The notes under the pieces were generated by a model that was not told where the DNA came from, searched no databases, and saw nothing but the letters and a program-made list of their open reading frames with translations. A DNA stretch of 64,000 nt from Nitratidesulfovibrio sp. (GTDB lineage Bacteria; Desulfobacterota; Desulfovibrionia; Desulfovibrionales; Desulfovibrionaceae): assembly GCF_040373385.1 (NCBI RefSeq), contig NZ_JBDXXH010000003.1:62001-126000 (forward strand), written 5' to 3'. Position numbers and translations under genes: made by a program. Shown piece after piece: positions 1 through 8,042 of this stretch (the first letter of the stretch is position 1; every line of letters begins with the position of its first letter).

Positions 1-218
1 GCCCGCTGACGGACATCCACCCCGACCCGGACATGGCCGCCAAGGAAGCGGAACTGCTGGCCGCCATCAACGAACTGGGCATCGGCCCCATGGGCCTTGG
101 CGGCAAGGCCACCTGTCTTGGCGTGAAGATGGCTTTTGCCCCGTGCCATCTGGCCAGCCTGCCGCTGGCCGTGAACGTGCAGTGTCATTCGGCCCGGCAC
201 GGCGAGATAGAACTGTAG
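1..218 (+). CDS. Fumarate hydratase class I, alpha subunit (C-terminal fragment)
   Basis: The reading frame is open from the window edge (codons begin at base 3) and stops with TAG at 216-218, so only about the last 71 residues are visible. The stretch GIGPMGLGGKATCLGV followed by ASLPLAVNVQCHSARHG is the conserved C-terminal part of the alpha subunit of two-subunit iron-sulfur fumarases and L(+)-tartrate dehydratases. In this family the alpha subunit carries the 4Fe-4S cluster and converts fumarate to malate together with the beta subunit, which follows after a 297-base gap. That gap shows no gene. Fumarate rather than tartrate as substrate is inferred from the usual role in sulfate reducers. 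Confidence 0.85.
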   Translation, partial: PLTDIHPDPDMAAKEAELLAAINELGIGPMGLGGKATCLGVKMAFAPCHLASLPLAVNVQCHSARHGEIEL

Positions 219-515
219 GTAGGGCTGCGGGCCGGGCCGTGCGCCGGGCGGCGGGGAGGACCGTGCGGTGAGCGGACTAGCCGCAACCCTGCGGACGCTT
301 TCCTGCAAGTGGTCGGCAAGCTGCGCAACCGTTGCGGGCCTGTTGTTGCTGCATGATGCTGGATTGCGAATCGCCCCGACGCGGGTGCCGCGCACGGTGC
401 AGATGTCTGCGCATCGCTGACCGACGCGGGGTGCGGCAACGCAATCGCCCGCCATCCTCAATAGCCCCATTGCGGTCCCGCCTCGGGACATGTACGGAAA
501 TACAAGGAACCAGAT

Positions 516-1043
516 ATGGCTACCCACCACCTTACCACCCCCCTGACCGACGAGGCCGTGGCGCAACTGCGCAGCGGCGACGTGGTCTTTCTGTCCGGCA
601 CCATCTACACCGCGCGCGATGCGGCCCACCGCCGTCTGGCCGAATCGCTGGATCGGGGCGAAGACCTGCCCTTCGACCTGCGCGGCGCGGTGATCTACTA
701 CGTTGGCCCCAGCCCGGCCCCGCCCGGACGGCCCATCGGCTCTGCCGGTCCCACCACCAGCTACCGCATGGACAGCTACGCCCCGCGCCTGCACGCGCTG
801 GGGCTGAAGGCAACCATAGGCAAAGGACGCCGCAACACCGAAGTGCGCGACGCCCTGAAAGAACATACTGCCGTCTACCTGGGGGCGACAGGCGGCGCGG
901 GCGCGCTGCTTTCGCAGTGCATCACTGCCGCCACCGTCATCGCCTACGACGACCTTGGTCCGGAAGCCATCCGTGAATTGACCGTGAAGGATTTCCCCCT
1001 GCTGGTCATTAATGACTGTGTGGGTGGGGAGTTGTATGTGTGA
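516..1043 (+). CDS. Fumarate hydratase class I, beta subunit
   Basis: A 175-residue protein of the Fumerase_C family. It contains LRSGDVVFLSGTIYTARDAAHRR near the start (residues about 19-41), YYVGPSPAPPGRPIGSAGPT, and TTSYRMD, the typical substrate-binding and fold-defining stretches of the beta subunit. An AAGGA box lies just ahead of the ATG at 516. It partners the alpha fragment at the window edge. The last dozen codons (from about 1009) use ATT, AAT, TGT, GGT, TTG and TAT, unlike the GC-ending codons before them, and the next gene is strongly AT-rich. The 3' end therefore seems to have been rewritten when the downstream cassette arrived, although the protein still looks nearly full length. 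Confidence 0.88.
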   Translation: MATHHLTTPLTDEAVAQLRSGDVVFLSGTIYTARDAAHRRLAESLDRGEDLPFDLRGAVIYYVGPSPAPPGRPIGSAGPTTSYRMDSYAPRLHALGLKATIGKGRRNTEVRDALKEHTAVYLGATGGAGALLSQCITAATVIAYDDLGPEAIRELTVKDFPLLVINDCVGGELYV

Positions 1044-1050
1044 GGGTAGT

Positions 1051-2376
1051 ATGATGAATTCGAAATTTAAAATTCCAGTTCAGCATAGAATTGAGTCTGT
1101 TGATATAAATGGTCTATTTGGGAGAAGGAGTTACCGAATTATATTTGATGGAGGAATTAGAATTATTGTTGGTGAAAATGGATCTGGAAAAACAACAATA
1201 CTAAATATTGTTCATGCAGCAATAACTGGAAATGTAAATAAGCTGCTACGATATGATTTTAAGAGTGTAAAAGTAAATTATGTAGATGGGGGAAAATACG
1301 ATTTTGTACCAAAGGCTTATAAACGTAGCGGTAAGGATGTGTCGAATGTGAGTAAGATTTTTGAAAGTTTTAGGCACTTGCTGTCAACAGATGATTATTA
1401 TGTGCTGTCAAGATTTATAGATCATGGGTTTGTTTCAGATATACACAAGAAAAGAATATATCACATGATGGATAAATACCCTCATATTGCTGGTGTTGTA
1501 ATGGAGCATTTTGAATTGTTCTCTGGTGGTAAGGGGCAGAGTGTTCAAGGGAGAGGGGTGAAGTGTATTGACAAAAATAGTGTGTTGTATTTCCCGACGT
1601 ATCGAAGGATCGAAGATGATTTGAGTAAAATAGGCGTCGAGGGAGGGGTGAAGGGTAAGTTTGCTTCGATCGAGTTTGGTATGGGTGACGTGGTTTCGAT
1701 GATAGATGAGATGACTTCTAATATAAAGACCTCTTCCGTGGCTCAGTTTCATGACGTTTCGGGTGATATGCTTAATAACTTAGCTAGTGGCGAAGCGGAA
1801 ATTGATAAAATTTCGTTTATGGCTGATGTAAAGAATATTGATGTTGTCATGGCACGGCTGGGGAAGAGAATTAATCATGACGCAATAAGTTTGATTAAAG
1901 AATCAATAAGCACAGGGGAAATATTTTCAGATAAATACTTCACGATAGCTTTTTTGCTCGGGAAATTGCTTTCTGCATATTCAAAGCAAAAGGATAAAGA
2001 CGATTCAATTAACGGGTTTTGCAATTCGTGCAACAAGTTTTTGGTAAATAAGTATTTTGATTACAACTTGCATGACGTGGAAGTTGATATCAGAAGGACG
2101 GATAATGCTTCTAAAATATCCCTGGAGGATTTATCTTCTGGTGAGAAACAGGTGGTTTCTATGATGTCTAAAGTTTTTTTAGGTTCAGGTGCCCCATATG
2201 TGTTTATGATTGATGAGCCAGAGCTTTCATTGTCGATGAAATGGCAGAAGATGTTGCTAGAGGAGATTGTTAAATCTGGAAAGTGCTCTGATTTGTTTGT
2301 AATAACGCACTCGCCTTTTATTTTTGACAATGAGCTTGATTTCTACGCAAAAGATATTGAAGAGTTCGTGGTGTAG
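1051..2376 (+). CDS. ariA: AAA/ABC-type ATPase of a PARIS-like defence system (AriA-like)
   Basis: A 441-residue ATPase. Walker A GENGSGKTT is at residues 41-49, the ABC-type signature LSSGEK near 361-366, Walker B YVFMIDEPE near 383-391 with D388 and E389, and a switch histidine in THSP near 420. The region between Walker A and the signature is long and helical, as in AAA_15/AAA_21 defence ATPases. The ATG at 1051 (or 1054) follows GAGGG at 1042-1046; the in-frame ATG at 1012 lies inside the fumarase gene and has no ribosome site. Two bases separate it from a DUF4435/TOPRIM gene. This pairing is the hallmark of PARIS, in which the ATPase senses a phage anti-restriction protein and releases the AriB effector. 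Function here is inferred from domain pairing. Confidence 0.78.
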   Translation: MMNSKFKIPVQHRIESVDINGLFGRRSYRIIFDGGIRIIVGENGSGKTTILNIVHAAITGNVNKLLRYDFKSVKVNYVDGGKYDFVPKAYKRSGKDVSNVSKIFESFRHLLSTDDYYVLSRFIDHGFVSDIHKKRIYHMMDKYPHIAGVVMEHFELFSGGKGQSVQGRGVKCIDKNSVLYFPTYRRIEDDLSKIGVEGGVKGKFASIEFGMGDVVSMIDEMTSNIKTSSVAQFHDVSGDMLNNLASGEAEIDKISFMADVKNIDVVMARLGKRINHDAISLIKESISTGEIFSDKYFTIAFLLGKLLSAYSKQKDKDDSINGFCNSCNKFLVNKYFDYNLHDVEVDIRRTDNASKISLEDLSSGEKQVVSMMSKVFLGSGAPYVFMIDEPELSLSMKWQKMLLEEIVKSGKCSDLFVITHSPFIFDNELDFYAKDIEEFVV

Positions 2377-2378
2377 CT

Positions 2379-3278
2379 ATGGGCTATGTCGAAGAACTTC
2401 GCGAAGGTCGTAGGCGCGGTGTTGCGGCTTTTCTGGAGTTTTCAACATCTTTCGATAGGGAAAGCATGCTGTTGCATTGTTTTTTTGAGGGGGACGATGA
2501 GCTATATTATGGCGTTAGAATTGATAGCGTGCGTAGAGAGCGTTATAGGGCTTATAGTTGCGCGGGTAAGGCGCAGGTGTTGCTGGTTAGGAAGTTAATA
2601 CGTGAAAATGAAACTTTCAGCACAGCGAGAGTGTTTTTTTTTGTTGATAGAGACTATGATGAATTGAATATTGACGATGAATGTGTGTATTGTTTGCCAT
2701 GCCACTCTATTGAAAATCTTTACGCTGATTATTTTTCTGTTGAAAAGATACTCTTAAGAGATTTTAATCTAAAAATAAAATCTAGCAGCTTTTTTAGTTG
2801 TTCTTCTTTGTTTATTGAATTGTTTGAGGAGTTTGTTGTCGCGATGGTTGAATTCACGTGTTGGTTGTCGATCCATTCGAAAAAAGAAAAATTGGCAGGC
2901 GTTAGAGCGTTAAATCTTAATAATTATGGTGCGCATAGATTTGTAGATATCTCTTTGGATGGTGTTAAGAAAAAGTACAATGTCGAAATAATAAAAGAAT
3001 TGTTTAGCAACGCGCATGAAATATCACCTGATGAAATTAATGCTGAAAAGGCAACCAATAAGCGTAACCCATCTTGTTTTGTTAGGGGCAAATTTGTTGC
3101 AGAATTTTTAATGAAATTTTTCAATCTCTTAATCGAAGAGTCTTCATCTGATAGGTACAAAATATTTACGGATGGAAAAGTTCGGAAAAGGCCCTTGGTT
3201 CAAAATGTAATTTCAGAATTTTCACAGTATGCTAAGACACCACCATGCTTGGTTAAATTTTTGACACAACATATCTGA
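2379..3278 (+). CDS. ariB: DUF4435 TOPRIM-like effector of a PARIS-like system (AriB-like)
   Basis: A 299-residue protein whose N-terminal half has the DUF4435/TOPRIM layout: a glutamate in FFEGDDELYY (E37), the acidic pair in FFFVDRDYD (D90, D92), and CLPCHSIENLYAD near residues 105-117, a signature of DUF4435 proteins. In PARIS the homologous protein is the toxic nuclease set free by the ATPase. It begins two bases after ariA, so the pair is almost certainly co-transcribed, and shares the same AT-rich codon use. Its TGA overlaps the ATG of the next, host-like gene (TGATG at 3276-3280). The alternative would be another AAA plus TOPRIM (OLD-like) defence pair; I favour PARIS because the ATPase and the DUF4435 domain are separate genes of the expected sizes. 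Confidence 0.76.
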   Translation: MGYVEELREGRRRGVAAFLEFSTSFDRESMLLHCFFEGDDELYYGVRIDSVRRERYRAYSCAGKAQVLLVRKLIRENETFSTARVFFFVDRDYDELNIDDECVYCLPCHSIENLYADYFSVEKILLRDFNLKIKSSSFFSCSSLFIELFEEFVVAMVEFTCWLSIHSKKEKLAGVRALNLNNYGAHRFVDISLDGVKKKYNVEIIKELFSNAHEISPDEINAEKATNKRNPSCFVRGKFVAEFLMKFFNLLIEESSSDRYKIFTDGKVRKRPLVQNVISEFSQYAKTPPCLVKFLTQHI

Positions 3279-4531
3279 TGAGTTGGAGAGCAGTTTTGCA
3301 TGGAACGTTTACGAATGCCCCCGCCGACGGCGTAGCCCCCGACAACTACCACGCCACGTCCATCTATCCGGAGTTCGTGCAGGTGGAACCGGGGCGCTGG
3401 GTGTTGCTTACGGAATCGCGCATGGATTGCGTCATCCGCAAGAATCCGGATGGTTCGCTGGAGGTGGTGGAGTTCCGGCGGTTGAAAAAGGGCGATCTGG
3501 TGGCGGTGAGCCGGGGTGAAAACGGCGAGGACGGCATCTACGTGCATGCCGGACCGCTGGACCAGTTGCCGGACTTTCTGGCCGGGTGGACTCCGGCCAA
3601 CGTGTCTGCCAGCACGGTTGGCCCCACGTCTGCCGCTTCGCAACCATCAACGTCCCATGCTGACAACCCACAGGCGGAAAGCCCCGCCGCCCCGTCCGAC
3701 TCGTCCGTCCCGTCCGCCCATTCCGCCCCATCCGCATCATCCGCCCCGCTTTCCTCCGCCGCCCCTGCCGACAAGTTCGCCTTCCGTACCGGCGTCAGCC
3801 GCGAAACTTCCTTCTCGCTCGATTACGACACCCTGTATGACGTGCTGCGCCACGACAGGGACAACGGCCACATCGTGTGGGTGGCCGGTCCTGCCGTGGT
3901 GTTCGATGCCGACGCCCGCCGCGCCTTTGCCGGGCTGATCGACGCGGGTTACGTGCACGCCCTGCTGGCGGGCAACGCCCTTGCCACGCACGACCTGGAG
4001 GCCGCCCTGTACGGCACCGCGCTGGGGCAGGGCCTGTACGACAAGCGGCAGGCCCCGCGCGGGCACTACCACCATCTGGACGCCATCAACACCATCCGGG
4101 GCTGCGGGTCCATCCGCGCCGCTGTGCAGTCGGGCCGCGTGCGTGACGGGGTGATGCACGCGCTGGAAACGCGCTCCGTGCCCTACGTGCTGGCCGGGTC
4201 CATCCGCGACGACGGCCCCCTGCCGGAAGTCATTGCCGATGTGTACGCCGCACAGGACGCCATGCGCGCCCACGTGCGCCGCGCCACCACCGTGGTGGCA
4301 CTGGCCACCGCGCTGCACACCATCGCCACCGGCAACATGACCCCTTCGTATCAGGCCGGGCCGGGGGGCAGCCTGCGCCCGGTGCATTTCTTCATTGCGG
4401 ACATCTCGGAATTCGCAGCGGGCAAGCTGGCCGACCGCGGATCGCTGACCTCGCGCTCCATCCTCACCAACGTGCAGGACTTCGTGGTCAACGTGCACCG
4501 GGCGCTTACCGGTGCGTGCCGCACGGAATAG
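3278..4531 (+). CDS. TIGR00300 (LOR/SDH-type) family protein, possible archaeal-type ornithine cyclodeaminase
   Basis: A 417-residue protein. The C-terminal half (about 195-415) has WVAGPAVVFD, ALLAGNALATHDLEAALYGT, HHLDAINTIRGCGSI, VLAGSIRDDGPLPEVI and HTIATGNM, the conserved blocks of the TIGR00300 family, whose archaeal members include NAD-dependent ornithine cyclodeaminases. The N-terminal part contains the family's KGDLVAV and EDGIYV strands. A Ser/Ala/Pro-rich linker at about 107-165 separates the halves. The first 13 or so codons are AT-rich like the cassette upstream and the ATG overlaps the ariB stop, so the original N-terminus may have been replaced; an in-frame ATG at 3422 is the next candidate start. 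Enzyme activity is inferred only from family membership. Confidence 0.65.
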   Translation: MSWRAVLHGTFTNAPADGVAPDNYHATSIYPEFVQVEPGRWVLLTESRMDCVIRKNPDGSLEVVEFRRLKKGDLVAVSRGENGEDGIYVHAGPLDQLPDFLAGWTPANVSASTVGPTSAASQPSTSHADNPQAESPAAPSDSSVPSAHSAPSASSAPLSSAAPADKFAFRTGVSRETSFSLDYDTLYDVLRHDRDNGHIVWVAGPAVVFDADARRAFAGLIDAGYVHALLAGNALATHDLEAALYGTALGQGLYDKRQAPRGHYHHLDAINTIRGCGSIRAAVQSGRVRDGVMHALETRSVPYVLAGSIRDDGPLPEVIADVYAAQDAMRAHVRRATTVVALATALHTIATGNMTPSYQAGPGGSLRPVHFFIADISEFAAGKLADRGSLTSRSILTNVQDFVVNVHRALTGACRTE

Positions 4532-4787
4532 CCGGTCCACCCGCCCCGGCGCGTTGCTTCTCGCCCGTCTCGCCCGTTCGGCCCGTCCCGTCCCTCCTGC
4601 CGTCTGGTCTGATCTCCGACCTGACTTGCCTGCTCGTCCGGCACCAGCCCCCCTGCGCCACGCATTCACGCTCCCGCGTGTTTCCGGCGTGTTTCCGGTG
4701 CGTCAAGCCGCTTGCAAAGGTGGGGCACCGCTTTGCGTGCGGCTACGCTTCTTGATGTACATTCCACTATCATTACACGTAGTTATT

Positions 4788-4814
4788 TAAGCATATCCCG
4801 CGCCGCGCCGATAG
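4788..4814 (+). promoter_or_regulatory. Sigma-28 (FliA) promoter of the first FlxA-like gene
   Basis: TAAG at 4788-4791, exactly 15 bases, then GCCGATAG at 4807-4814. The flagellar sigma-28 consensus is TAAA-N15-GCCGATAA. The start codon of the FlxA-like gene is about 43 bases downstream. The rest of the 4532-4856 gap shows no gene. Confidence 0.78.
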
Positions 4815-4856
4815 GAAGGGTGCAACGCAACGCATTCCGCGTTGGAAGGAGGCACC

Positions 4857-5399
4857 ATGATGGATGGCATCGGCACCGCGCAGGGACTGTTGGGCCTTGG
4901 CGGCTTCACGCAGGCAACGGGAACGGCGGGGACGGCGGCCACCGGCTCCACTTCTACTGGTTCCGCCATGTCCGGAACGGAAACAACCACCACCAGCAGC
5001 GGCGACACCGTGACCATCTCGGACGAGGCGCGCCGCAAGGCAGCCCTGCTTGGCGAGTCCGGCGGGTCGGGCAAGTCCGGCAGTTCGGATGCCGCCCAGG
5101 CCCTGCAGAGCGAGGTTTCGCAGTCGGACATCTCGTCGGCGGAATCCGAGGTATCGGACCTGCGCCAGAGCCTCAGCGAAGCGGAGGACGAACTGGCCGA
5201 ATTGCAGGACGACACCGACATGGACGAGGAAACCAAGCAGGAACAGGTCCAGTTGATGCAGGCCAAGATTACCATGCTGGAAAGCCAGATTTCGCAGGCC
5301 CTGACCGAAAAGTCCGAGTTGGAGGAGCAGCAGCAGGAAGCCGAGCAGGGCGGCGACGACGCAACCGCCACGGCGGAGGCGGAAACCGGAGAAGAATAG
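4857..5399 (+). CDS. FlxA-like coiled-coil protein, copy 1
   Basis: A 180-residue soluble protein. Residues about 1-50 are Gly/Thr/Ser-rich; SGDTVTISDEARRKA follows and then a coiled coil rich in Glu and Gln (about 85-170). This matches the FlxA-like family, in enterobacteria a sigma-28-dependent gene of unknown function. GGAAGGAGG at 4844-4852 supports ATG 4857 (or 4860); the TTG at 4842 is rejected because it precedes that site. A sigma-28 promoter upstream places it in the late flagellar regulon. A paralogue with the same promoter type and a similar downstream hairpin begins at 5797, so the whole unit was duplicated. Role unknown. Confidence 0.7.
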   Translation: MMDGIGTAQGLLGLGGFTQATGTAGTAATGSTSTGSAMSGTETTTTSSGDTVTISDEARRKAALLGESGGSGKSGSSDAAQALQSEVSQSDISSAESEVSDLRQSLSEAEDELAELQDDTDMDEETKQEQVQLMQAKITMLESQISQALTEKSELEEQQQEAEQGGDDATATAEAETGEE

Positions 5400-5572
5400 C
5401 GGTTCTTGCGGCACCTGTCGGCGGTCCGCAGGCCCGGCGCGGGACGCATGGACCAGCGTGGGACGTTTGGCGCAGAACGGGACACATGTTTTCCGTGGCG
5501 GGGGCCACGGATGCACTGCGGCAACAGGGATCAGGCTCACGCACCCGCATGCACGCACAGCGCATGCGAAAG

Positions 5573-5603
5573 GACGCGGCCTTCGCTTCGGCGGGGCCGC
5601 GTC
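5573..5603 (+). terminator. Hairpin terminator after FlxA-like copy 1
   Basis: GACGCGGCC (5573-5581) pairs with GGCCGCGTC (5595-5603), with a short T-containing tail after it. A similar but weaker stem (CGCGG...CCGCG around 6368-6403) follows copy 2. The remainder of the 5400-5730 gap shows no gene. Confidence 0.55.
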
Positions 5604-5730
5604 TGCGTTTACAGGGGCGGGCACGGCTGGCGGGGGGAATGGGGCAGCGGTCAGCCGCGCGAACTGCCGGAACACCATTCAGGAATCACAAGGTATGTTG
5701 TGTTATGCAATGAAATGTGAGCGGGTGCCG

Positions 5731-5757
5731 TAAACTCTTCATGTGCTGCGCCGATAG
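5731..5757 (+). promoter_or_regulatory. Sigma-28 (FliA) promoter of the second FlxA-like gene
   Basis: TAAA at 5731-5734, exactly 15 bases, then GCCGATAG at 5750-5757: one mismatch to the sigma-28 consensus. The ATG at 5797 follows about 40 bases later, the same arrangement as in copy 1. Confidence 0.82.
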
Positions 5758-5796
5758 GTTGACTGAACGTCGCGCATTTGCGCGAAAGGAGGTCCC

Positions 5797-6282
5797 ATGG
5801 TCGAAGCACTGGACGGAACCCAGGTCGGCACCGCCTACAGCACCTTGCAGGTGCAGGCGGGCACGGAACGCACGGGCACGTTGCGCACCGCGTCCACGGA
5901 GGACACGGAAAGCGGCGGCGACACCGTGAGCATTTCGGATGAAGGGCGCCAGAAGGCGGCAGGGATGGCCGGCAGCGGCGCGGGTGGTGCGCAGTCCACT
6001 GAAGAGTCGGACTCCAGCGACGAACTGGCATCGCTGAAGGAGCAAATCCAGAACCTGCGCGAACAGATCCAGGAAAAGCAGCAGGAATTGCAGGAAGTCC
6101 AGCAGGATGCCAGCCTGGACGACGAGCAGAAGCAGCAGCAGGTGGCCATGAAGATGTCGGAAATCACCATGCTTCAGAGCCAGCTGACGGAACTGCAATC
6201 GCAGAAGAGCAAACTGGAGACGACCAGCTCCAACGATTCCGGATCGTCCGGTGGGGCGGCGGGCGTCAGCATCAACGTGTAG
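5797..6282 (+). CDS. FlxA-like coiled-coil protein, copy 2
   Basis: A 161-residue paralogue of the protein at 4857. It shares the GGDTVSISDEGRQKA block (residues about 44-58) and a Gln/Glu-rich coiled coil (about 75-145) that includes MSEITMLQSQLTELQSQKS, matching copy 1's QAKITMLESQISQALTEKS. The N-terminal Gly/Thr region is shorter and the C-terminus ends in a Gly/Ser stretch instead of an acidic tail. GAAAGGAGG stands just before the ATG. The upstream promoter is of the sigma-28 type. Function unknown; a motility-linked role is inferred from the promoter and from the family. Confidence 0.7.
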   Translation: MVEALDGTQVGTAYSTLQVQAGTERTGTLRTASTEDTESGGDTVSISDEGRQKAAGMAGSGAGGAQSTEESDSSDELASLKEQIQNLREQIQEKQQELQEVQQDASLDDEQKQQQVAMKMSEITMLQSQLTELQSQKSKLETTSSNDSGSSGGAAGVSINV

Positions 6283-6484
6283 CCGATGCTGGGCATGAAG
6301 GGGCGCGAGCACGGCGCGCCCCCGGATGTCCGGGCAGCATTGTGTTGTGCGCGGCTGTGGCCGCACGGAATGAACGCGGTTTCCGCCTTGGCGGGGGCCG
6401 CGTCCGTCGTTGCGGGGCGGGCGGGGTGCGCAGGCCGGAGAGTAGGGGCCGAAAAGCGTACGGCGGCGGATAACCGGCGGGCGG

Positions 6485-7732
6485 CTATCGCCACACGGCG
6501 CGGGCGGCCTCCACCAGGGCGCGCAGGGCCGGGTCGTCGCTGCGGTCGGTGCGGTGGGCGATGCACAGCGGCACCGCCAGCGGTTCGGGCCACACGTATA
6601 CCCCGTGGTCGCGCACCATCTGGGCGGTTTCGTCCGCGCGCAGCACGGCCACACCCTTTCCGGTGGCCACCAGCTGCTTGACGATGGGTTCGTCGATGGC
6701 AACCGCCGCAGTGCGCGGGCGCAGGCCGTAGGGGGCCATGCGCGCGGCCACGGTGCGATGGAAGGGGCAGTCGCAGGTCGGCCAGATCCACGGCAGTTGC
6801 GATAGGGCATGCCAGGCGTTGGCGTCGTGCACGGGCAGGCGGGGCAGGTCGGAAGGGGCATAGTCCGGCCTGGGCGCGGGCATGCCGCCGTGGCGGGTCA
6901 GCAGGGCGGCCAGCAGCCCGGGGGCGGGGGCATCGGCGGCAGAGGTGCCGGAGCCACCATCCGGTGCCACGTCCTGTCCCGGCATGTGCGGGGCCGTGGC
7001 GTCGGCGGGCCGTGGCGCGTCTTCAGCGAACTGCTGCGCGTATTGGCCGAACTGCGGGGCGCTGTGGCGGCGCACGGCGTCGGACCATTCCGGGCGTTCC
7101 GGCGGCGGATGCGATTGCGCGCGGGCACGGCCCTTGCGGGGGGCGTTGGCGGGCGCGGCGGCAGCGGCCCCCGGCGAGACGGCGGTGGGGGATGCGGCGG
7201 GCAGCGCGGGCACCATGCTGGCGGGAATCACGATGCGTATTTCCACATCGCGCAGGGGGTGCTCCACGATGTCGGGCGAAAATTCCTGCCCGTAGCGGTA
7301 GCCTGCGTCAATGACCGATTCGCGCAGCAATTCCGGCGTGGTCATGGTCTGGGTCATGGTGAATTCCAGCGCCACGTCGGGGCAGGCCGCGCCCAGCGCC
7401 TCGTGCAGGGCCACCATGCGCAGGAACGAAGGGTCGGTGTTCAGGCCAAGGGTGATCCGCCCGGTGGGCTGGGCGCGCAGCCGTTCGGCCTTGCGGCGCA
7501 GGGCCGTGGCGGCATCCAGCGCCTTGCGTGCCAGGGGCAGCAGGTCGGCGCCAGCGTCGGTCAGGTCCATGCCGCGCGCGCGGCGGCGGAACAGGGTCAC
7601 GCCCAGGGCGTCTTCCAGCGCGCGAATCTGCCCGCTGAGGGCCGACTGGCTGAGGTGCAGCTCTGCGGCGGCGCGGGTGAGCGTGCCGGATTCGGCCACG
7701 GTGGCGAAAGCGCGGAGCAGGTGCAGTTCCAT
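6485..7732 (-). CDS. LysR-family transcriptional regulator with a long internal insertion
   Basis: A 415-residue protein. Residues 1-60 form a classic LysR helix-turn-helix (AFATVAESGTLTRAAAELHL, then SQSALSGQIRALEDALG). The effector-binding domain starts near residue 88 (GRITLGLNTDPSFL) and resumes near 305 (LPWIWPTCDCPFHRTVAARM). Between them lies a Pro/Ala/Gly-rich stretch of roughly 100 residues absent from ordinary LysR proteins (about 300 residues). I chose ATG 7732 because LysR proteins begin a few residues before the HTH; the in-frame ATG at 7804 would add an unlike leader. It is transcribed away from the APC permease gene, a common arrangement for a regulator and its target, so permease control is plausible but not shown. 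Confidence 0.82.
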   Translation of the reverse strand: MELHLLRAFATVAESGTLTRAAAELHLSQSALSGQIRALEDALGVTLFRRRARGMDLTDAGADLLPLARKALDAATALRRKAERLRAQPTGRITLGLNTDPSFLRMVALHEALGAACPDVALEFTMTQTMTTPELLRESVIDAGYRYGQEFSPDIVEHPLRDVEIRIVIPASMVPALPAASPTAVSPGAAAAAPANAPRKGRARAQSHPPPERPEWSDAVRRHSAPQFGQYAQQFAEDAPRPADATAPHMPGQDVAPDGGSGTSAADAPAPGLLAALLTRHGGMPAPRPDYAPSDLPRLPVHDANAWHALSQLPWIWPTCDCPFHRTVAARMAPYGLRPRTAAVAIDEPIVKQLVATGKGVAVLRADETAQMVRDHGVYVWPEPLAVPLCIAHRTDRSDDPALRALVEAARAVWR

Positions 7733-7865
7733 ACGGTGCGCGGGGTTGTGGAAGCAGGGGGAAAGGCCGGTGACGCCGAAAGCCGTGGGGGCGGAAGACG
7801 CCATGCGCGCCGCCGGGGTAACCCGTCAGGTTCTACCGGATACGCCGGACCCTGTCATATCCGGT

Positions 7866-7942
7866 CATGTCCGGCCAAGCTGGGCCATGTCCGGCCAGAC
7901 TGGGCAGGCTGGGCCATATCCGCCAGACTGGGCAGGCTGGGC
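7866..7942. repeat. Tandem degenerate repeat in the LysR-permease divergent promoter region
   Basis: Three consecutive units of the form CATGTCCGGCC-A-N-CTGGGC occur at 7866-7885, 7886-7914 and 7915-7942; the last two also share GACTGGGCAGGCTGGGC. They sit midway in the 310-base region between two divergent genes, where regulator sites would be expected. Apart from the repeat I see nothing else in this gap. Confidence 0.7.
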
Positions 7943-8042
7943 GGGCATTCGGCTGCACCGAACGCTGCCTTCGGGAAATACCGTTGGATTTCCGGGCGCT
8001 ATGGGGCCAAGGATGGCACGGAAACAACAGGAGGGCAACCCC

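Larger units (their letters stand above)
1006..3316. other. AT-rich horizontally acquired defence cassette (compositional island)
   Basis: Base composition falls abruptly from about two-thirds GC to clearly AT-rich near 1006 and returns near 3316. The island holds two genes and nothing else. Both edges lie inside coding sequence: the left edge in the last codons of the fumarase beta gene, the right edge in about the first 13 codons of the next gene (AGA, GTT, TTG, TTT, AAT codons, then abruptly GC-ending ones). No integrase, transposase or tRNA is present. I read it as a cassette brought in by recombination; the mechanism is not visible. Confidence 0.75.

Noticed and set aside
1012..1050. Longer start for the ATPase gene at ATG 1012
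   Set aside because: It lies inside the fumarase beta gene and has no ribosome site; GAGGG at 1042-1046 points to 1051 or 1054.
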